Notes: generated by a model not told the origin, from the sequence alone. A DNA stretch of 49,903 nt from Zygnema cylindricum (GCA_037447655.1 JBBHKE010001255.1:71501-121403), one strand, 5' to 3'. Counted from the stretch's first letter, positions 1 to 9,214 are shown. Program-made: numbers and translations.

Positions 1-782
1 ACCCCATCTTCCCTCAAAAAATCCTCAAACTGGTTAGAAGTATACTCTCCACCATTGTCACTCCTTACTCTCTTGATTGGAGTTTCATGGAGTTTTTCGC
101 TCCATGCTTTATATTGTCTAAAACAGTCCTCAGCTTCTGACTTGTTTTTCAAAAAATACACCCGGGAATACCGAGACCAATCATCAGTTATAGTCATCAT
201 AAATCTTTTCCCCCCCGGTGAGGGCACTCTAGCCGGTCCCCAAATATCTGTGTGTACTAGATCTAGAAGTTTTTCTCCCTTGTAGGTGGCTGTTTTAGGA
301 AAGGGTAATCTGTGTGCTTTACCTTGAGCACATCCACTAGAATCACTTATATCATCACTCTCACTGAACTGAATCCCTTCCACCACTCCCATCTTTTTCA
401 TCTCTCTTAACTTATCTAGATTCACATGCCCAAGCCTCTTATGCCACATCATAATATCATGAACACCAACATAATAAAGTTTCTTCGTTTCATTACTTAA
501 GATCAGCCTAAACATCCCATGGCTACCTTTCTCAGCAATGAAATAGACATCCTCCTCAAAACTAGCAGTAAAGACACCTTCCCTAGTGCTAGTAAAAAAA
601 CCCTTATCATCTAATACAGATGTAGAGATAAGGTTTTTGTTCATTTCCGGGATAAAAAATACATCGGAGAATGTTAATATGGATGTCTTTCCTTCTACTA
701 ACACTTTCAGATCTACCGATCCTACAAGAGTAGTGGTGACTATCCTCCCATCCCTGTACTCTATCTCTACGGTGGGAATCTT
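1..782 (-). pseudogene. Copia protease end, GAG-pre-integrase and integrase N-terminal half
   Basis: Translation of the minus strand stays open to the window edge. It shows the pre-integrase motif W-H-K-R-L-G-H-V and the C-A-Q-G-K-A-H-R-L-P-F zinc-binding end. It then shows the integrase core: D-I-W-G-P carries the first catalytic Asp and R-S-D-N-G-G-E-Y the second. The third catalytic residue (Glu) would lie off the left edge. Integrase inserts the cDNA into chromosomes. No stop is seen in this segment after 783, so this is among the better-preserved integrase fragments here. Confidence 0.85.
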
Positions 783-1292
783 TCATATCTTAGTGAACAA
801 GTGCCTATCCTTACACATGTGCATTGAGGCACCTGAATCTATAATCCAGCCTGCTTCACCTTTCAATCCACCGTAAGTACATTTCTGCCTTCGTGGAATT
901 TCAACCTCAGTTTTCGCCTCCAACTCTTCATCCAAAAGGAGCTCATCGTGCTTGTCCTCGGATTCCGCCTCAAGTACCTGTGTGACAAGGGCCTTTTTCT
1001 TTCCTCTCGGGGTACCACCGGTCTGCCCATCCTTTAACCGAAGCTCGGTTAGCTTAGTGCACTCTGCCATATAGTGCCCAGGTTTCTTACAAAAATGACA
1101 TAAACCTTTGGGAGCCCTTGGTTCGAACTCGTCAACCTGTTTTTTCTGCTCCCTACCCCCATAGTTTCCGACTGGTTTCCGAGAATCCTTGTTCCTCCAA
1201 TCGGTCGTTGTTGCCAAGGCTTGGCCACTCTTTCCTCCCCTTCGGATCTCAATCGTATTCTCTCGAACGAGAATCATCCCTACCACTGAGTT
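783..1292 (-). pseudogene. Copia nucleocapsid zinc knuckle and aspartic protease
   Basis: The frame is the same as the capsid part. It contains a CX2CX4HX4C knuckle (C-H-F-C-K-K-P-G-H-Y-M-A-E-C), an acidic linker, and the Copia protease active site W-I-I-D-S-G-A-S-M-H-M-C. Here the D-S-G triad is intact, unlike the other Copia copies in this window. The knuckle binds RNA and the protease cleaves Gag-Pol. A TGA at 783-785 stops the frame just after T-K-I, where related copies read on through R-K-I. The reading frame resumes after this codon into integrase, so a single nonsense change explains the break. Confidence 0.87.
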
Positions 1293-1997
1293 TCATATCC
1301 ACCATGAGTCCGGCAAGTCCTGCACACGGTTGACTATGTTCTCGAACTCATCAGGTAACTTCATTAGTAAACAGTTAACCTTTTCTTTTTCACTAAAAAC
1401 TTTACCCGCACTCTCTAGCTCCATGAAGAGTGTAGCAAGCTCATTGCAAAATTCCAACAAATTTCCCCCTTTGTATACATACTCCTTAACTTTCTGCTCA
1501 GCCAACTGTTGTTGCTGAATCGTACCACTTCGGTACATCTCTATGATAGCTATCCAAAGATCGGATGCCCTCTCTACCTGCAAATGAGGACATGCAAGTC
1601 CTTGAGCGAGATGGCGTAGGATGAAGTGCTTTGCCGCCATATTGTTGAAGTCCTAGGTTTCAGTATCATTCTCCTCGTTCCTCGGAATAGGTGACATGAA
1701 TGCTAAACCAGTTGCTATTGGTATGGTCGCCTCCTTCTCCTTTCCTTTGTCCACCACCTCTCCTTCCTTTGTTTCCTCCGTTGAAGGTGAATCCTCTTTC
1801 CTGGTGAATATGCTTCCTATAAACCTTGGAGGAATTCCAAGATTTGATAGACGCCCCAATCGTCCACTCACTATCCCCCAAAACCTTTTTTCGCATAGAG
1901 CTGCTATCATCATACTTTCCCAGTATATGAAGCCAGTTCCATTAAAGATTGGTACCCTAGAGGGTGGGCCCATAACCTGAAACTCTGAGACCTCCAT
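1293..1997 (-). pseudogene. Copia gag, capsid region (one internal stop)
   Basis: Gag packages the element RNA in cytoplasmic particles. The ATG at 1997-1995 lies inside the LTR, and the first codons read M-E-V-S-E-F before the primer-binding site is translated as Q-V-M-G. The N-terminal block has the P-I-F-N-G-T-G-F-I-Y-W motif usual at the start of Copia gag. The part from 1640 to 1293 looks like the UBN2 capsid domain (L-R-H-L-A-Q, then Q-Q-Q-L-A-E-Q-K, then L-M-K-L-P-D-E-F). A TAG at 1655-1653 interrupts the same frame and another stop lies at 1293; the frame otherwise continues into the knuckle-protease part. The assignment is strong; the copy cannot make full Gag without readthrough. 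Confidence 0.85.
1966..1977 (-). promoter_or_regulatory. Primer-binding site for initiator tRNA-Met anticodon arm
   Basis: The minus strand reads GGTTATGGGCCC directly after the LTR end. This is complementary to the anticodon arm of initiator tRNA-Met (GGGCCCATAACC), not to its 3' end. Drosophila copia is known to use such an internal tRNA fragment. The site also lies inside the gag reading frame. Confidence 0.8.
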
Positions 1998-2843
1998 AAG
2001 TCCTCAGAGTGGACAGCTTCCAAGAAGCCTCTAGGATAACCCTGACCCCTTTGTGTTTCGGCAAAAATAACTGCCACCCTGACAGACAAAAACTCTGACC
2101 AACTTCACCCCTGTGAAGACAAGATTCCCTTGAGTTGATAGCAAAAAGAATCTCTGAATTTGCTCCCCTGAGCAGTTAGTTATGGAGGGTCAAAGTTGAC
2201 CTTTTGTACAGAAGCTCTCTGGGAGAGAGGGTCCTATCTCCTAATTTTTCTAAGTCCTATCTCTCTCACAGACTCTATCTACTGATTTACGGAACCAATC
2301 AGAATTGAGTTCCGTACGCAAAAGTACAGCTGTCGGTGTACTTTAGGTACGGACATTGTACGACAAGGCCTAAATGTCGACACATGTCATATCCGGATTC
2401 GATGCCATAATCTCCGGGGATTCCACGATCGAACGAAATTTCGCCACGCGTCATCCGATGTGGCGATGGCCACAAACCGCCGAAAACTTCCTCCGCGATC
2501 TCGGCGCTAATTGCGGCCGTCCGATTAGAATCTAATTTAATCGTAGCCGTAATAAATACATGTGCGGTATTTGTTTCATTTACGAAACAAATGCGCGGTA
2601 TTGATTTATAGACATGTTAGATTTCCTAGAAATCCGGGATTCGACATGTCCCACACTTGGGAAAATTGAGCCGGCCAGGGTTCGAACCTGGGACCTTTCA
2701 CTTCAGCTGCAAACGCACTACCACTGTGCCACCAGCTCGATGTTGAGACTGGCAGGTCCGTACCCATTTATTACGGGCAGCTCGAGTATGGATATTTCCA
2801 TATTCTACCCCGTATTGGACCGGCTTCACGTGCCAATCCAACA
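1978..2843 (-). repeat. Copia 5' LTR (866 bp)
   Basis: It begins TGTTG at 2843 and ends CA at 1978 on the minus strand. It contains inverted repeats at 2214-2228, 2188-2201, 2161-2174 and 2103-2118. These match positions of stem-loops in the LTRs at 7697, 17135, 28176, 30681 and 32515. A tRNA-like block sits in U3 (2668-2738). The gag ATG is 20 bp from the LTR end. Confidence 0.85.
2668..2738 (-). tRNA. tRNA-like cloverleaf inside the LTR (probable tRNA-derived insert or pseudogene)
   Basis: The minus strand folds as a full cloverleaf. There is a 7-bp acceptor stem (GAGCTGG with CCGGCTC), a 4-bp D stem (GCAC with GTGC), a weak 5-bp anticodon stem, and a 5-bp T stem (CCAGG with CCTGG) closing TTCGAAC. 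A-box TGGCACAGTGG and B-box GGTTCGAACCC are near consensus. The anticodon would be CTG, but position 33 is G rather than T and no 3' CCA is present. Its place inside U3 of an LTR makes a capture or SINE-type origin more likely than a working tRNA-Gln gene. Confidence 0.5.
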
Positions 2844-4383
2844 TAGTGGGCCCTCCTCTGATGTTTGCCGGCATGCTCGACAGCTGTCAAGCTCGTGTGC
2901 TTCAGAGGCACCCCTTTTATCTTACCAAGGATTCACGGGCCTTTTACCTCTGTACGGTCATTAAAGTACGGGGAAAAGAGCGCACTCAGCTGGACCAGAT
3001 TCTTCTATTTTCTTAACAAAACAAAACGCACTTTATTTCGCACCTAACGGAGGCCGGACGACGGAGTTACTCTGTTCGAAAGATTACCATCCTGTTACAT
3101 GTGACCAGTTGCCAAATGTCTCATTGGGGGCTACATTGTGGAACGCCACGTAACTTTTGGGATAGTCTTGTAGATTTTGCTGTTGGCTGTCAGTAAGACG
3201 TTAGATCAGGTCCGCCAACCGGGTAGAGCATTTATTAATGAGAGTCAAAGTTAGGCGTTTCACGTCAATTTAGAACTTTGTTGCTCAGGATTGTACCATA
3301 AAAAAACACATGGCTTCTAATCTAGCCGAAGATAGTCGCCTAACTTTTTGCCCTGAGTGTAGTACAACCTGTTTTGTCGTCTGTTTGTATGATAACAATT
3401 CTTGGCCGGTGATTGTATCCTGGTATCGCTTTGACTTTGGTACTATCGGTAGGACAAACTTTGCTTGTATAAGGCACTTGGGGCCGAGGGAGACAGGTTC
3501 CTGTTTCAGTACTGTCTCATGAGAAAAACCCAAGAAATTCCAGCAAACTTTCTTGTGGAGAACTTTTGTTTTTTGTGTGATTATGACCCTATTGCCATCT
3601 TGATTTTCATCTGTCCTTTGTGGAAATCGTAGTCGGTTTGGTGGTTGGCACTGTCTTTCCTGTTTGGGCGATTTGTGGACTGGTGTTTGTTAGAAATCAA
3701 GAAGGGTCTTGCCTGTTCCGGGTCGCGTAAACCGAGGAGTTAACGAGGCCTTACCTGTTCCGGGGTTTTCGGGGGGAGATTTCGTCTCCTTTTGTTGTCA
3801 GCGTTACGTTTTGGGGGTAGGTTGAGCTCGCTTGCTATTTTTCATATTCTATCTTAATTCTCCATTTTTCTTAGGGCAAGGTGATATTGTTAATTCTGAG
3901 ACAACATTCTTTATATTTCTATCGTTTCATTTTTCTGAGTGGAAGTATCTTTATTCTCTCTCTGGTAATTCTTTTTGTGGCTTCGGTTCGGTTTCATCCG
4001 AGGGTGATTACCAGAATCTTTTGTACTAGGATAGTGGATTCTGAGAGGACTTTTGTTAGACTTTCGACAGACCATCACAATCAAGGACCCGACTCCACCT
4101 CTAAGGATCCCCTCCTTTCCCCCGGCCAGGAGGGGGAAGGAGAGGGGGGGGGGATATCTTTTCGCCCTTCCCAAGCACTCATCCCCACCTTTGCATGCAT
4201 GCTTATAGGAACAAGGCGGGCAGCATTGGGCATAGGCATGGTTGTGGGGAGCATTCGCATTCTGGGGCAGGTTGATTGCACGCCTCCAATGCCAATTACC
4301 GGGGCAGTGGGCCCTCCTTTGATGTTTGCCGGCAGGCTCGACACGAAGCGGTTCCCCCCGCCTCCTGGTCAGAAAATGTCCTA
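2844..4383. other. Retroelement remnants without intact coding sequence
   Basis: No convincing gene is seen here. The stretch 2845-2882 is repeated at 4306-4343 (it starts AGTGGGCCCTCC), and 2889-3270 is repeated in inverted form near 23235-23650. A pyrimidine/purine-rich patch with a long G run lies at 4110-4155. The short open frames here have no recognisable motif. This is most likely LTR and leader material of one or more older elements. Confidence 0.5.
2889..3270. repeat. Diverged repeat, inverted partner at about 23235-23650
   Basis: By eye, the reverse complement of 23235-23650 aligns with this stretch through several blocks. They include TGTCAAGCTCG, the GGCACCCC-TTTTAT block, GGAGGCCGGACGACGGAG, CGCACTTTATTTCGCACC and GAGTCAAAGTTAGGC. 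It is probably an LTR part of an unrelated element family, since a TATA-like string lies near 2915. Confidence 0.55.
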
Positions 4384-4760
4384 AAAGATCCAAAGACCAT
4401 TGATAAAACATTCTCTGGATAGGAAACGAATGAAGCTCAGTCTCGCATTTTTTGTCAAAAGCTGCCTTGACTCGATCGCATGAGGAGCAAGTGTGCACAA
4501 TTCGGTTAACTTAAGTTCGCAACCCGTGCCACGAATAAGAGCTCGTAACTAGGGAAGCGGTCCGTTTTTGCCCGAAGTGTCCACATTGCTGATGGAGATT
4601 GGAAATCACGGTTTTTTGGTCTGAGGGGGGGGGAACCACTTTCTTTGTGTCGTCTGACTATTTCCGGAGGAGAACACCTTTGTCCCTATCGTACACCACG
4701 ATTCAGGTCTGCACTCGAGATAATTGAATTCTTGTCAAGTGGGAAAGAGGTCCCCCATGC
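4384..4760 (-). pseudogene. Gypsy integrase, N-terminal zinc region (truncated)
   Basis: The minus strand encodes H-T-C-S-S-C-D-R-V-K-A-A-F and then F-Y-Q-W-S-L-D-L-L-G. This fits the CC half of the HHCC zinc-binding domain and the start of the catalytic core of a Ty3/Gypsy integrase. Homology stops abruptly at 4384, where sequence shared with 2845-2882 lies close by, so most of the core and the C-terminus are gone. It follows RNase H in the order expected for Gypsy pol. Frames are disturbed between 4500 and 4760. Confidence 0.6.
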
Positions 4761-5620
4761 TAAATAGATTGGAGAGCATCAAGATCGTTCCAGATATCCT
4801 TACGTCCGGCCCTTATGGGCGCCTGCCCCTCCACGTCGGCCAATAAAGTTGGCAATTCCCCCCTAGATTGGCGAAGCCAGATGAAGGCAGAGGATGCTCG
4901 AATAAAACCTAGACTGATTTTCAGGTCCTCATCATGCCGAGCCCAGGTTGAATCGAGGGTGGAGGGATCGGGAATCTGGCTAAGTCCGTCGGCATTGCCA
5001 TGGATTTCCCTTGCCTGGTGAACAATGTCGAAATCATATTCCTGCATGATAAGAACCCATGTTGCAAGTTTGTCCGTTAACTTACTATATTCTATGATCC
5101 ATTTCAAGGGTTGGTGATCCGTAATCAGGGTGAAATGGACCGCGTACAAATAATGCCGGAAATGCTGGATTGCCCAAACCGTTGCGAGTAGCTTTCCGTG
5201 GTAACTACTATAATTTCCCTCTGCTTGGTTGTTGCTCTAGCTGGCGTAGGCCACCACATATTTTGCTCAAGCATGATCGACTTGAGCCAAAACCGCTCCC
5301 AATCCAAACCTGCTCCAATCAGTGTAAAGGAGGAAAGGCCTCAGGTGATTAGGCATCCAGAGCACAAGGTGTTCTTTCAGAGCATCCTTCAAGAACTGGA
5401 AGGCGATCTGTTGTTCTTCCGCCCACGGCCATTCTTGGTCCTTGCGCAACAGCTGGTTGAGGGGCTGAGTGTGACTACTGAACTCGGGGATAAACTGCCG
5501 ATAGTAGTTGGCTAGACCCAGAAAGGTGCGAAGGGCCGAGATGTCCTGCAGTGGGGGAAGAGCGTCAAAGGCTGCCACCTTGACCATGTGGGGACCCACA
5601 GTCTCGAAGTCACCTCATGT
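4760..5620 (-). pseudogene. Gypsy reverse transcriptase thumb and RNase H
   Basis: Two overlapping frames (5599-5267 and 5149-4760) carry typical Ty3/Gypsy motifs. These are L-R-T-F-L-G-L-A-N-Y-Y-R-Q-F-I-P just after the palm, G-L-G-A-V-L-A-Q at the RNase H start, T-D-H-Q-P-L-K-W, and a final N-A-D-G-L-S-Q (usually A-D-A-L-S-R). RNase H removes the RNA strand during cDNA synthesis. A frameshift lies between the two parts near 5150-5270. Family assignment is firm; function is lost. Confidence 0.82.
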
Positions 5621-6392
5621 TCGAGGTAGATGATCTTTTGTACCGCAAAAATACCTTTGCCCGGGTGACATTTCAAGCGCGCTGCTTGGAGTGCCCGGAG
5701 AACAATCTGGACATGCTCCATGTGTTCCTCAAAAATCTTTGACAATATGATAACGTCATCAATATAGCACCGAGCACAATCGATTCCTCAGAGCGCTTTG
5801 TCCATTGCCCGTTGGAATTTGGCCGGTGCATTCTTGAGCCTGAATGGCATGTAAATCCATTAATAAAATCTGAACCAACCCAAAATGCAGTTCTCTCCAT
5901 GTGCTTCGATTCCCTGGCAATCTGGTGGAAACCGTTCTCTATGTATAGAGTGGAGTAGATAGTGGCGCCATCAAAATAGCCGAATATATTTTTCGAGGTC
6001 GGCATAAAATACCGGTCAGAGATGGTGGAAGTGTTCAGCATGCGATTATCTCCACACATATGAAAATCTACAGTCTCCCCGGACGAGTTCTTCTTTGGAG
6101 AGAGAACTGTCGGGGAAACAAACCCATGAAGTACTGTGCTTTCCTGAACCAATCCGACTTCCACCAAAGTCTGAACTTTCGTCGTAATGAATTCCTACTC
6201 GTTGAAGCTGAGAGGATACTGCTTCTGCCAAACAGTAGATGTCTTGTCGATCAAATCGATTCGGATAGGCGTTCCTTTGTAAATACCGACATCTGTTTCT
6301 AACCATGAGAACACTTGTTTGTTTTTGGCCAACAGTTTGGAAAGCCGCGCCTTCTGCTGAGGGTCTAACTGCTCCCCCAAGGTCAAATCCAT
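5512..6392 (-). pseudogene. Gypsy reverse transcriptase
   Basis: The domain starts with a linker (D-P-Q-Q-K-A-R-L-S-K-L-L) that usually precedes the fingers. It then has L-V-E-V-G-L-V-Q-E-S, S-P-T-V-L-S-P-K-K and the D-N-R-M-L-N block. The catalytic Y-I-D-D is encoded at 5755-5766. Motif A normally reads L-D-I/L with a catalytic Asp; here it is L-Y-I-E-N-G-F-H-Q-I, so that Asp is replaced by Tyr. The frame shifts near 5750 and 6190. RT copies the element RNA into DNA. It follows the DNMT domain on the same strand, separated only by a low-complexity linker. Confidence 0.82.
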
Positions 6393-6399
6393 TTTCCCC

Positions 6400-6680
6400 G
6401 GCTCAATGGCAGCCTAATCTTCTGGCGGTCTACCCTAGAGGTTAATGTCAAATTCTAACCCTACCGGTGGATCTGCCCCTACCCCTCCAGCTAAGACAGT
6501 ACTGCTGAAAACTTCCGCTAAGCTGTCGCCATCTGAGCCGCCGCCCCCCCCCACTGGGAAAACTTGCTGTGGTGAAATGTGAATTTTTCTTCTCCTTTCT
6601 CTCTCCCCCTCAAGCTTCGAAGTTGCCTTCATCGCTAACAAATGAGGAGCTTGAAGGTAAATAGCCCTTGATACCGGGGA
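6400..6680 (-). pseudogene. Linker between DNMT and RT of the Gypsy polyprotein
   Basis: The minus-strand frame 6740-6435 runs from the DNMT motif X into a Gly-rich, low-complexity stretch (G-G-G-G-G-S-D-G-D-S) and ends close to the RT fingers. No known domain is seen. It probably tethers the methyltransferase to RT within one polyprotein, which would place both enzymes in the same particle. The plus-strand G/C homopolymers near 6540 make it a likely site of frame drift. Confidence 0.5.
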
Positions 6681-7696
6681 CTTGAGACTGTAAAAGCCGA
6701 GTGCATGGTTGAGCACCCATGTGATCGAATTCAAATCCATACATTGCCCAATTAGGCTGCACCTCTAAAGTTCTAAAATACTTGGTGTTGCCGTGGTGCC
6801 TCTATGAAATCCCATTACTTCTTCCTGTTATGCAACCGTCGGTGTTGTCCAGAGTCCCGCCTTACCGTCAAAAATCATTCCTGCTGCTACTTTCCGATAA
6901 GCGTGACTGTTACGAAAAGAGACCAAGGTCGGGAGTGCTTTCCGTGGGAATCCCGGTTTGTTCCACTGAAAGAAATGGGAGTGGTCGGGTCGTGTCACAA
7001 GGGTTGCCATTCTACCTTCCCCAAGTATTTGCTGCACATAATTTTGGCGGTCGGGGATTTGCTTCTCCAATAGTTGCCGGAAGAGTGGAAGCGGGATCAT
7101 GTTGGTCCAATATGCCCTAACTCTGTATGCCCATGATCCCATCTAGGCGGCGTCAAAAACCATGGGAGCTCCTAAAATCTGGATTACGTGATTCTAGCTG
7201 TCTACAACCTGTTTCCGTTTATCATCTCTCGGGTGGATATTTTCCAGAACGTACCCCACCAGTGTGTTTTGGAGCTGTTGAAGCCACGAGATTAATTCGA
7301 TCAAATGGTAAAATGTTCCACTTCTGCGGTCTTGATGCCCTTTTCCTTGTCTAGCTAAGGAGTATCCCTCACAAGGCCAATCTGCCAACACAAATCCACT
7401 CTTCCCTAACTGGTCAGATGGGTCGCCATGATGTTTTCTACATTTTGGGGAAGACTCTGGTGAGCTTTGGAGAAGGCAGACACTGGAAGTTGTTGAGGAT
7501 ATAAGTGGTGAAGTTGGTGGAGTCGATGTTCGCTAATAGCCCGTGCGTCAAGGGATATCTCCACTACTGCGTATGACTCCACCAGATATCGTGTCTTCAA
7601 AACCGCTTCCAAATCGGAACTAATCCCCAAAAAGAGAGATAAAATACGTAGTCCGGAATTGGGGACTGCTAATGACACCACTTGTCGATCGAACCC
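6680..7696 (-). pseudogene. Cytosine-5 DNA methyltransferase (DNMT) domain embedded in the Gypsy element
   Basis: This C5-MTase would transfer methyl groups from S-adenosylmethionine to cytosine. The motifs occur in family order. Motif I is L-R-I-L-S-L-F-L-G-I-S near 7655-7625 (the usual Asp of L-F-D-G is Leu). The catalytic P-C motif is D-W-P-C-E-G-Y-S, with its Cys codon at 7371-7373 (usually P-C-Q). E-N-I at 7244-7236 stands for E-N-V. R-V-R-A-Y-W-T-N at 7124-7101 matches the R-x-R motif VIII, P-T-L-V-S-F follows, and M-G-F then G-Q-C-M-D-L-N-S (6750 down) fits motif X. One frame holds 7391-6680 except for TAG/TAA stops; a frameshift lies near 7400. Size (about 330 residues) suits a complete catalytic domain. 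It lies between retropepsin and RT, so it belonged to the polyprotein. Confidence 0.85.
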
Positions 7697-8875
7697 TGAA
7701 ACTCTCTGTGCTCCATTGCCCATAGAAATTGCAGATCCAAAAGAAGCTAATCTAGATAGTGCCGAATCCAAGTTGATATAAACCCAAATGACTGACCCCT
7801 TAACAATCATAAACCCATAATAGCTTCACCCTTGTGAAATAAGACTTTCTGTGTGCTCAGTTCCACCACAAAATGCAAAGGTAGATTATGAGTTTTGGAC
7901 ACATTCACCCACTTTGACTTTCCCTTAGAAATGCAGCCACTGTGGCATGCAAAAACTCTGATTGACTTCACCCTTGTGTAGCTTGGACTTGCGTGAGTCC
8001 GCAGCAAAAAGAATCACTGAAAATGGTCAAGTAAATTGATAGTTATGAATGGTCAAAGATGAACTTTTGTACATTAGCTCTCTCGGAGAGAGGCTGCTAC
8101 CTACAAAATTTTCTAAGTCCTATCTCTCTCTAAAACTCTATCTTACGACGTACGGTACCAATCAAATTACTTTGTCGTATTGAAAAGTACATGTGCCGGT
8201 GTACTTTCTGTACAACCATCGTACGACATGGCCAAAATGTCGACACATGTCATATCGTGATTTGTTCCTGTAATCTTTGGAGTTGACGCAATCCAACGTT
8301 GTCGCGCCATGTGTCACATGACGTGGCGATGATAGTAAAACGCCAAAAGTACATATTCCGTGATCGCGGCGCCTATCGTGGCTGTTTGATTGAAACCAGA
8401 TACAACTATAGGCGTTGAAAATATACGCGCGGTATTTGTTTTGTGTTCGAAACAAATGCGAGGCATCCGTTTCATATAATACATTAAAAACGTGCTAAAA
8501 GTGTATATATGCATTACATATCTATATCCCGTTAAATGAACTAGTCTACGTGTTAAAAAATAAACATTTATCAAACCTATTATATCGTACCACTAATCCT
8601 AGACTTATAGGTTAACGCTACCAGCTAATTTGACGGACGGCAGGTACCCAGATCAAATCTCGGGTCCGTCAAACATTTTAGGTAACTCTATCAAGATTTG
8701 CCTTTCGTCCTCTTTGGACAGCCTAGGCAACCATGGATCTAACTCCTACTCAAGTCTCCAGTGACTACGACAAGTGTGGGTACTTGAGTGAAGAGTTAGA
8801 GGCAAGCTTGCAGTGTCTCCTCTTTTGGCTTTTATTTTATAATCTCTAGACCTAGAAAATACTTAAATTTCAACA
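7697..8875 (-). repeat. Solo LTR (1179 bp) inserted in the Gypsy-DNMT element
   Basis: On the minus strand it starts TGTTGAAATTTAAG at 8875 and ends GAGTTTCA at 7697. It is flanked on both sides by the 5-bp direct repeat AACCC (7692-7696 and 8876-8880). It shares the U3 tRNA-like palindrome, the CTCTC/GAGAG hairpin and the GACTC-type hairpin with the other LTRs. An ATG 27 bp from the end parallels the in-LTR gag start of the related elements. No internal region remains, so LTR-LTR recombination is likely. Confidence 0.8.
8608..8680. repeat. tRNA-like palindrome in LTR U3
   Basis: The arms TTTGACGGAC and GTCCGTCAAA enclose an inner hairpin around GATTTGATC. On the plus strand an inner string resembles a degenerate B-box. 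The same arrangement occurs at 30890-30940 and 32718-32765 with changes on both arms. Confidence 0.5.
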
Positions 8876-8880
8876 AACCC

Positions 8881-9214
8881 CACGTTATCAGACTTAGTTT
8901 TGGAATTATTAGACACGGGTGTAAAAACGACTTCCTTTAATGATAAATCCGAGAAAGTCTGATCCACTCCCCGCCGGAGTTTCGCCACCTGTAATAATCT
9001 ATTATTGTATTCCTCTTCCCACCGCTTCGAAATGGGAAATTGTTAGATTTCTTCCGTTATATCTGTGGAACTGCCAAACAGTGCGGTTGGAGATGATGTA
9101 GTATACACCGGGTAACATCCAAACAGCGGGACATTTGTCTTCCCCCGGTTCCATAAATCTAAAGGAACCATCTACTTTGGTTCCTTCGAGATTTCCGGGG
9201 TCTTGAACAGTATA
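8881..9214 (-). other. Gypsy-DNMT element, spacer between protease and DNMT
   Basis: The minus strand continues from the protease for a short way and then carries several stops. No motif is recognised. Across the solo LTR the sequence resumes at the DNMT domain, so this is the original linker. Confidence 0.45.

Larger units (their letters stand above)
1..2843 (-). mobile_element. Copia-type LTR retrotransposon, 5' portion (LTR, gag, protease, integrase); continues off the left edge
   Basis: Read on the minus strand this is a 5' LTR (1978-2843), a primer-binding site (1966-1977), and one gag-pol frame running 1997 to 1. The Copia order gag, CCHC knuckle, aspartic protease, GAG-pre-integrase, integrase is clear. 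Only three in-frame stops break it (at 1653, 1293 and 783), and each is compatible with a C-to-T change from a CAG or CGA codon. RT and RNase H would lie left of the window. The LTR starts TGTTG and ends CA; its right edge abuts unrelated DNA at 2844. Confidence 0.9.

Noticed and set aside
2668-2738. Functional tRNA-Gln gene
   Set aside because: The anticodon loop lacks the invariant T at position 33, the anticodon stem is weak, and the sequence sits within an LTR. Kept only as tRNA-like.
3832-4498. Plus- and minus-strand frames between the left Copia and the Gypsy pol
   Set aside because: No recognisable motif except the integrase zinc end at 4384-4500; the rest crosses a G-run and repeats shared with 2845-2882.
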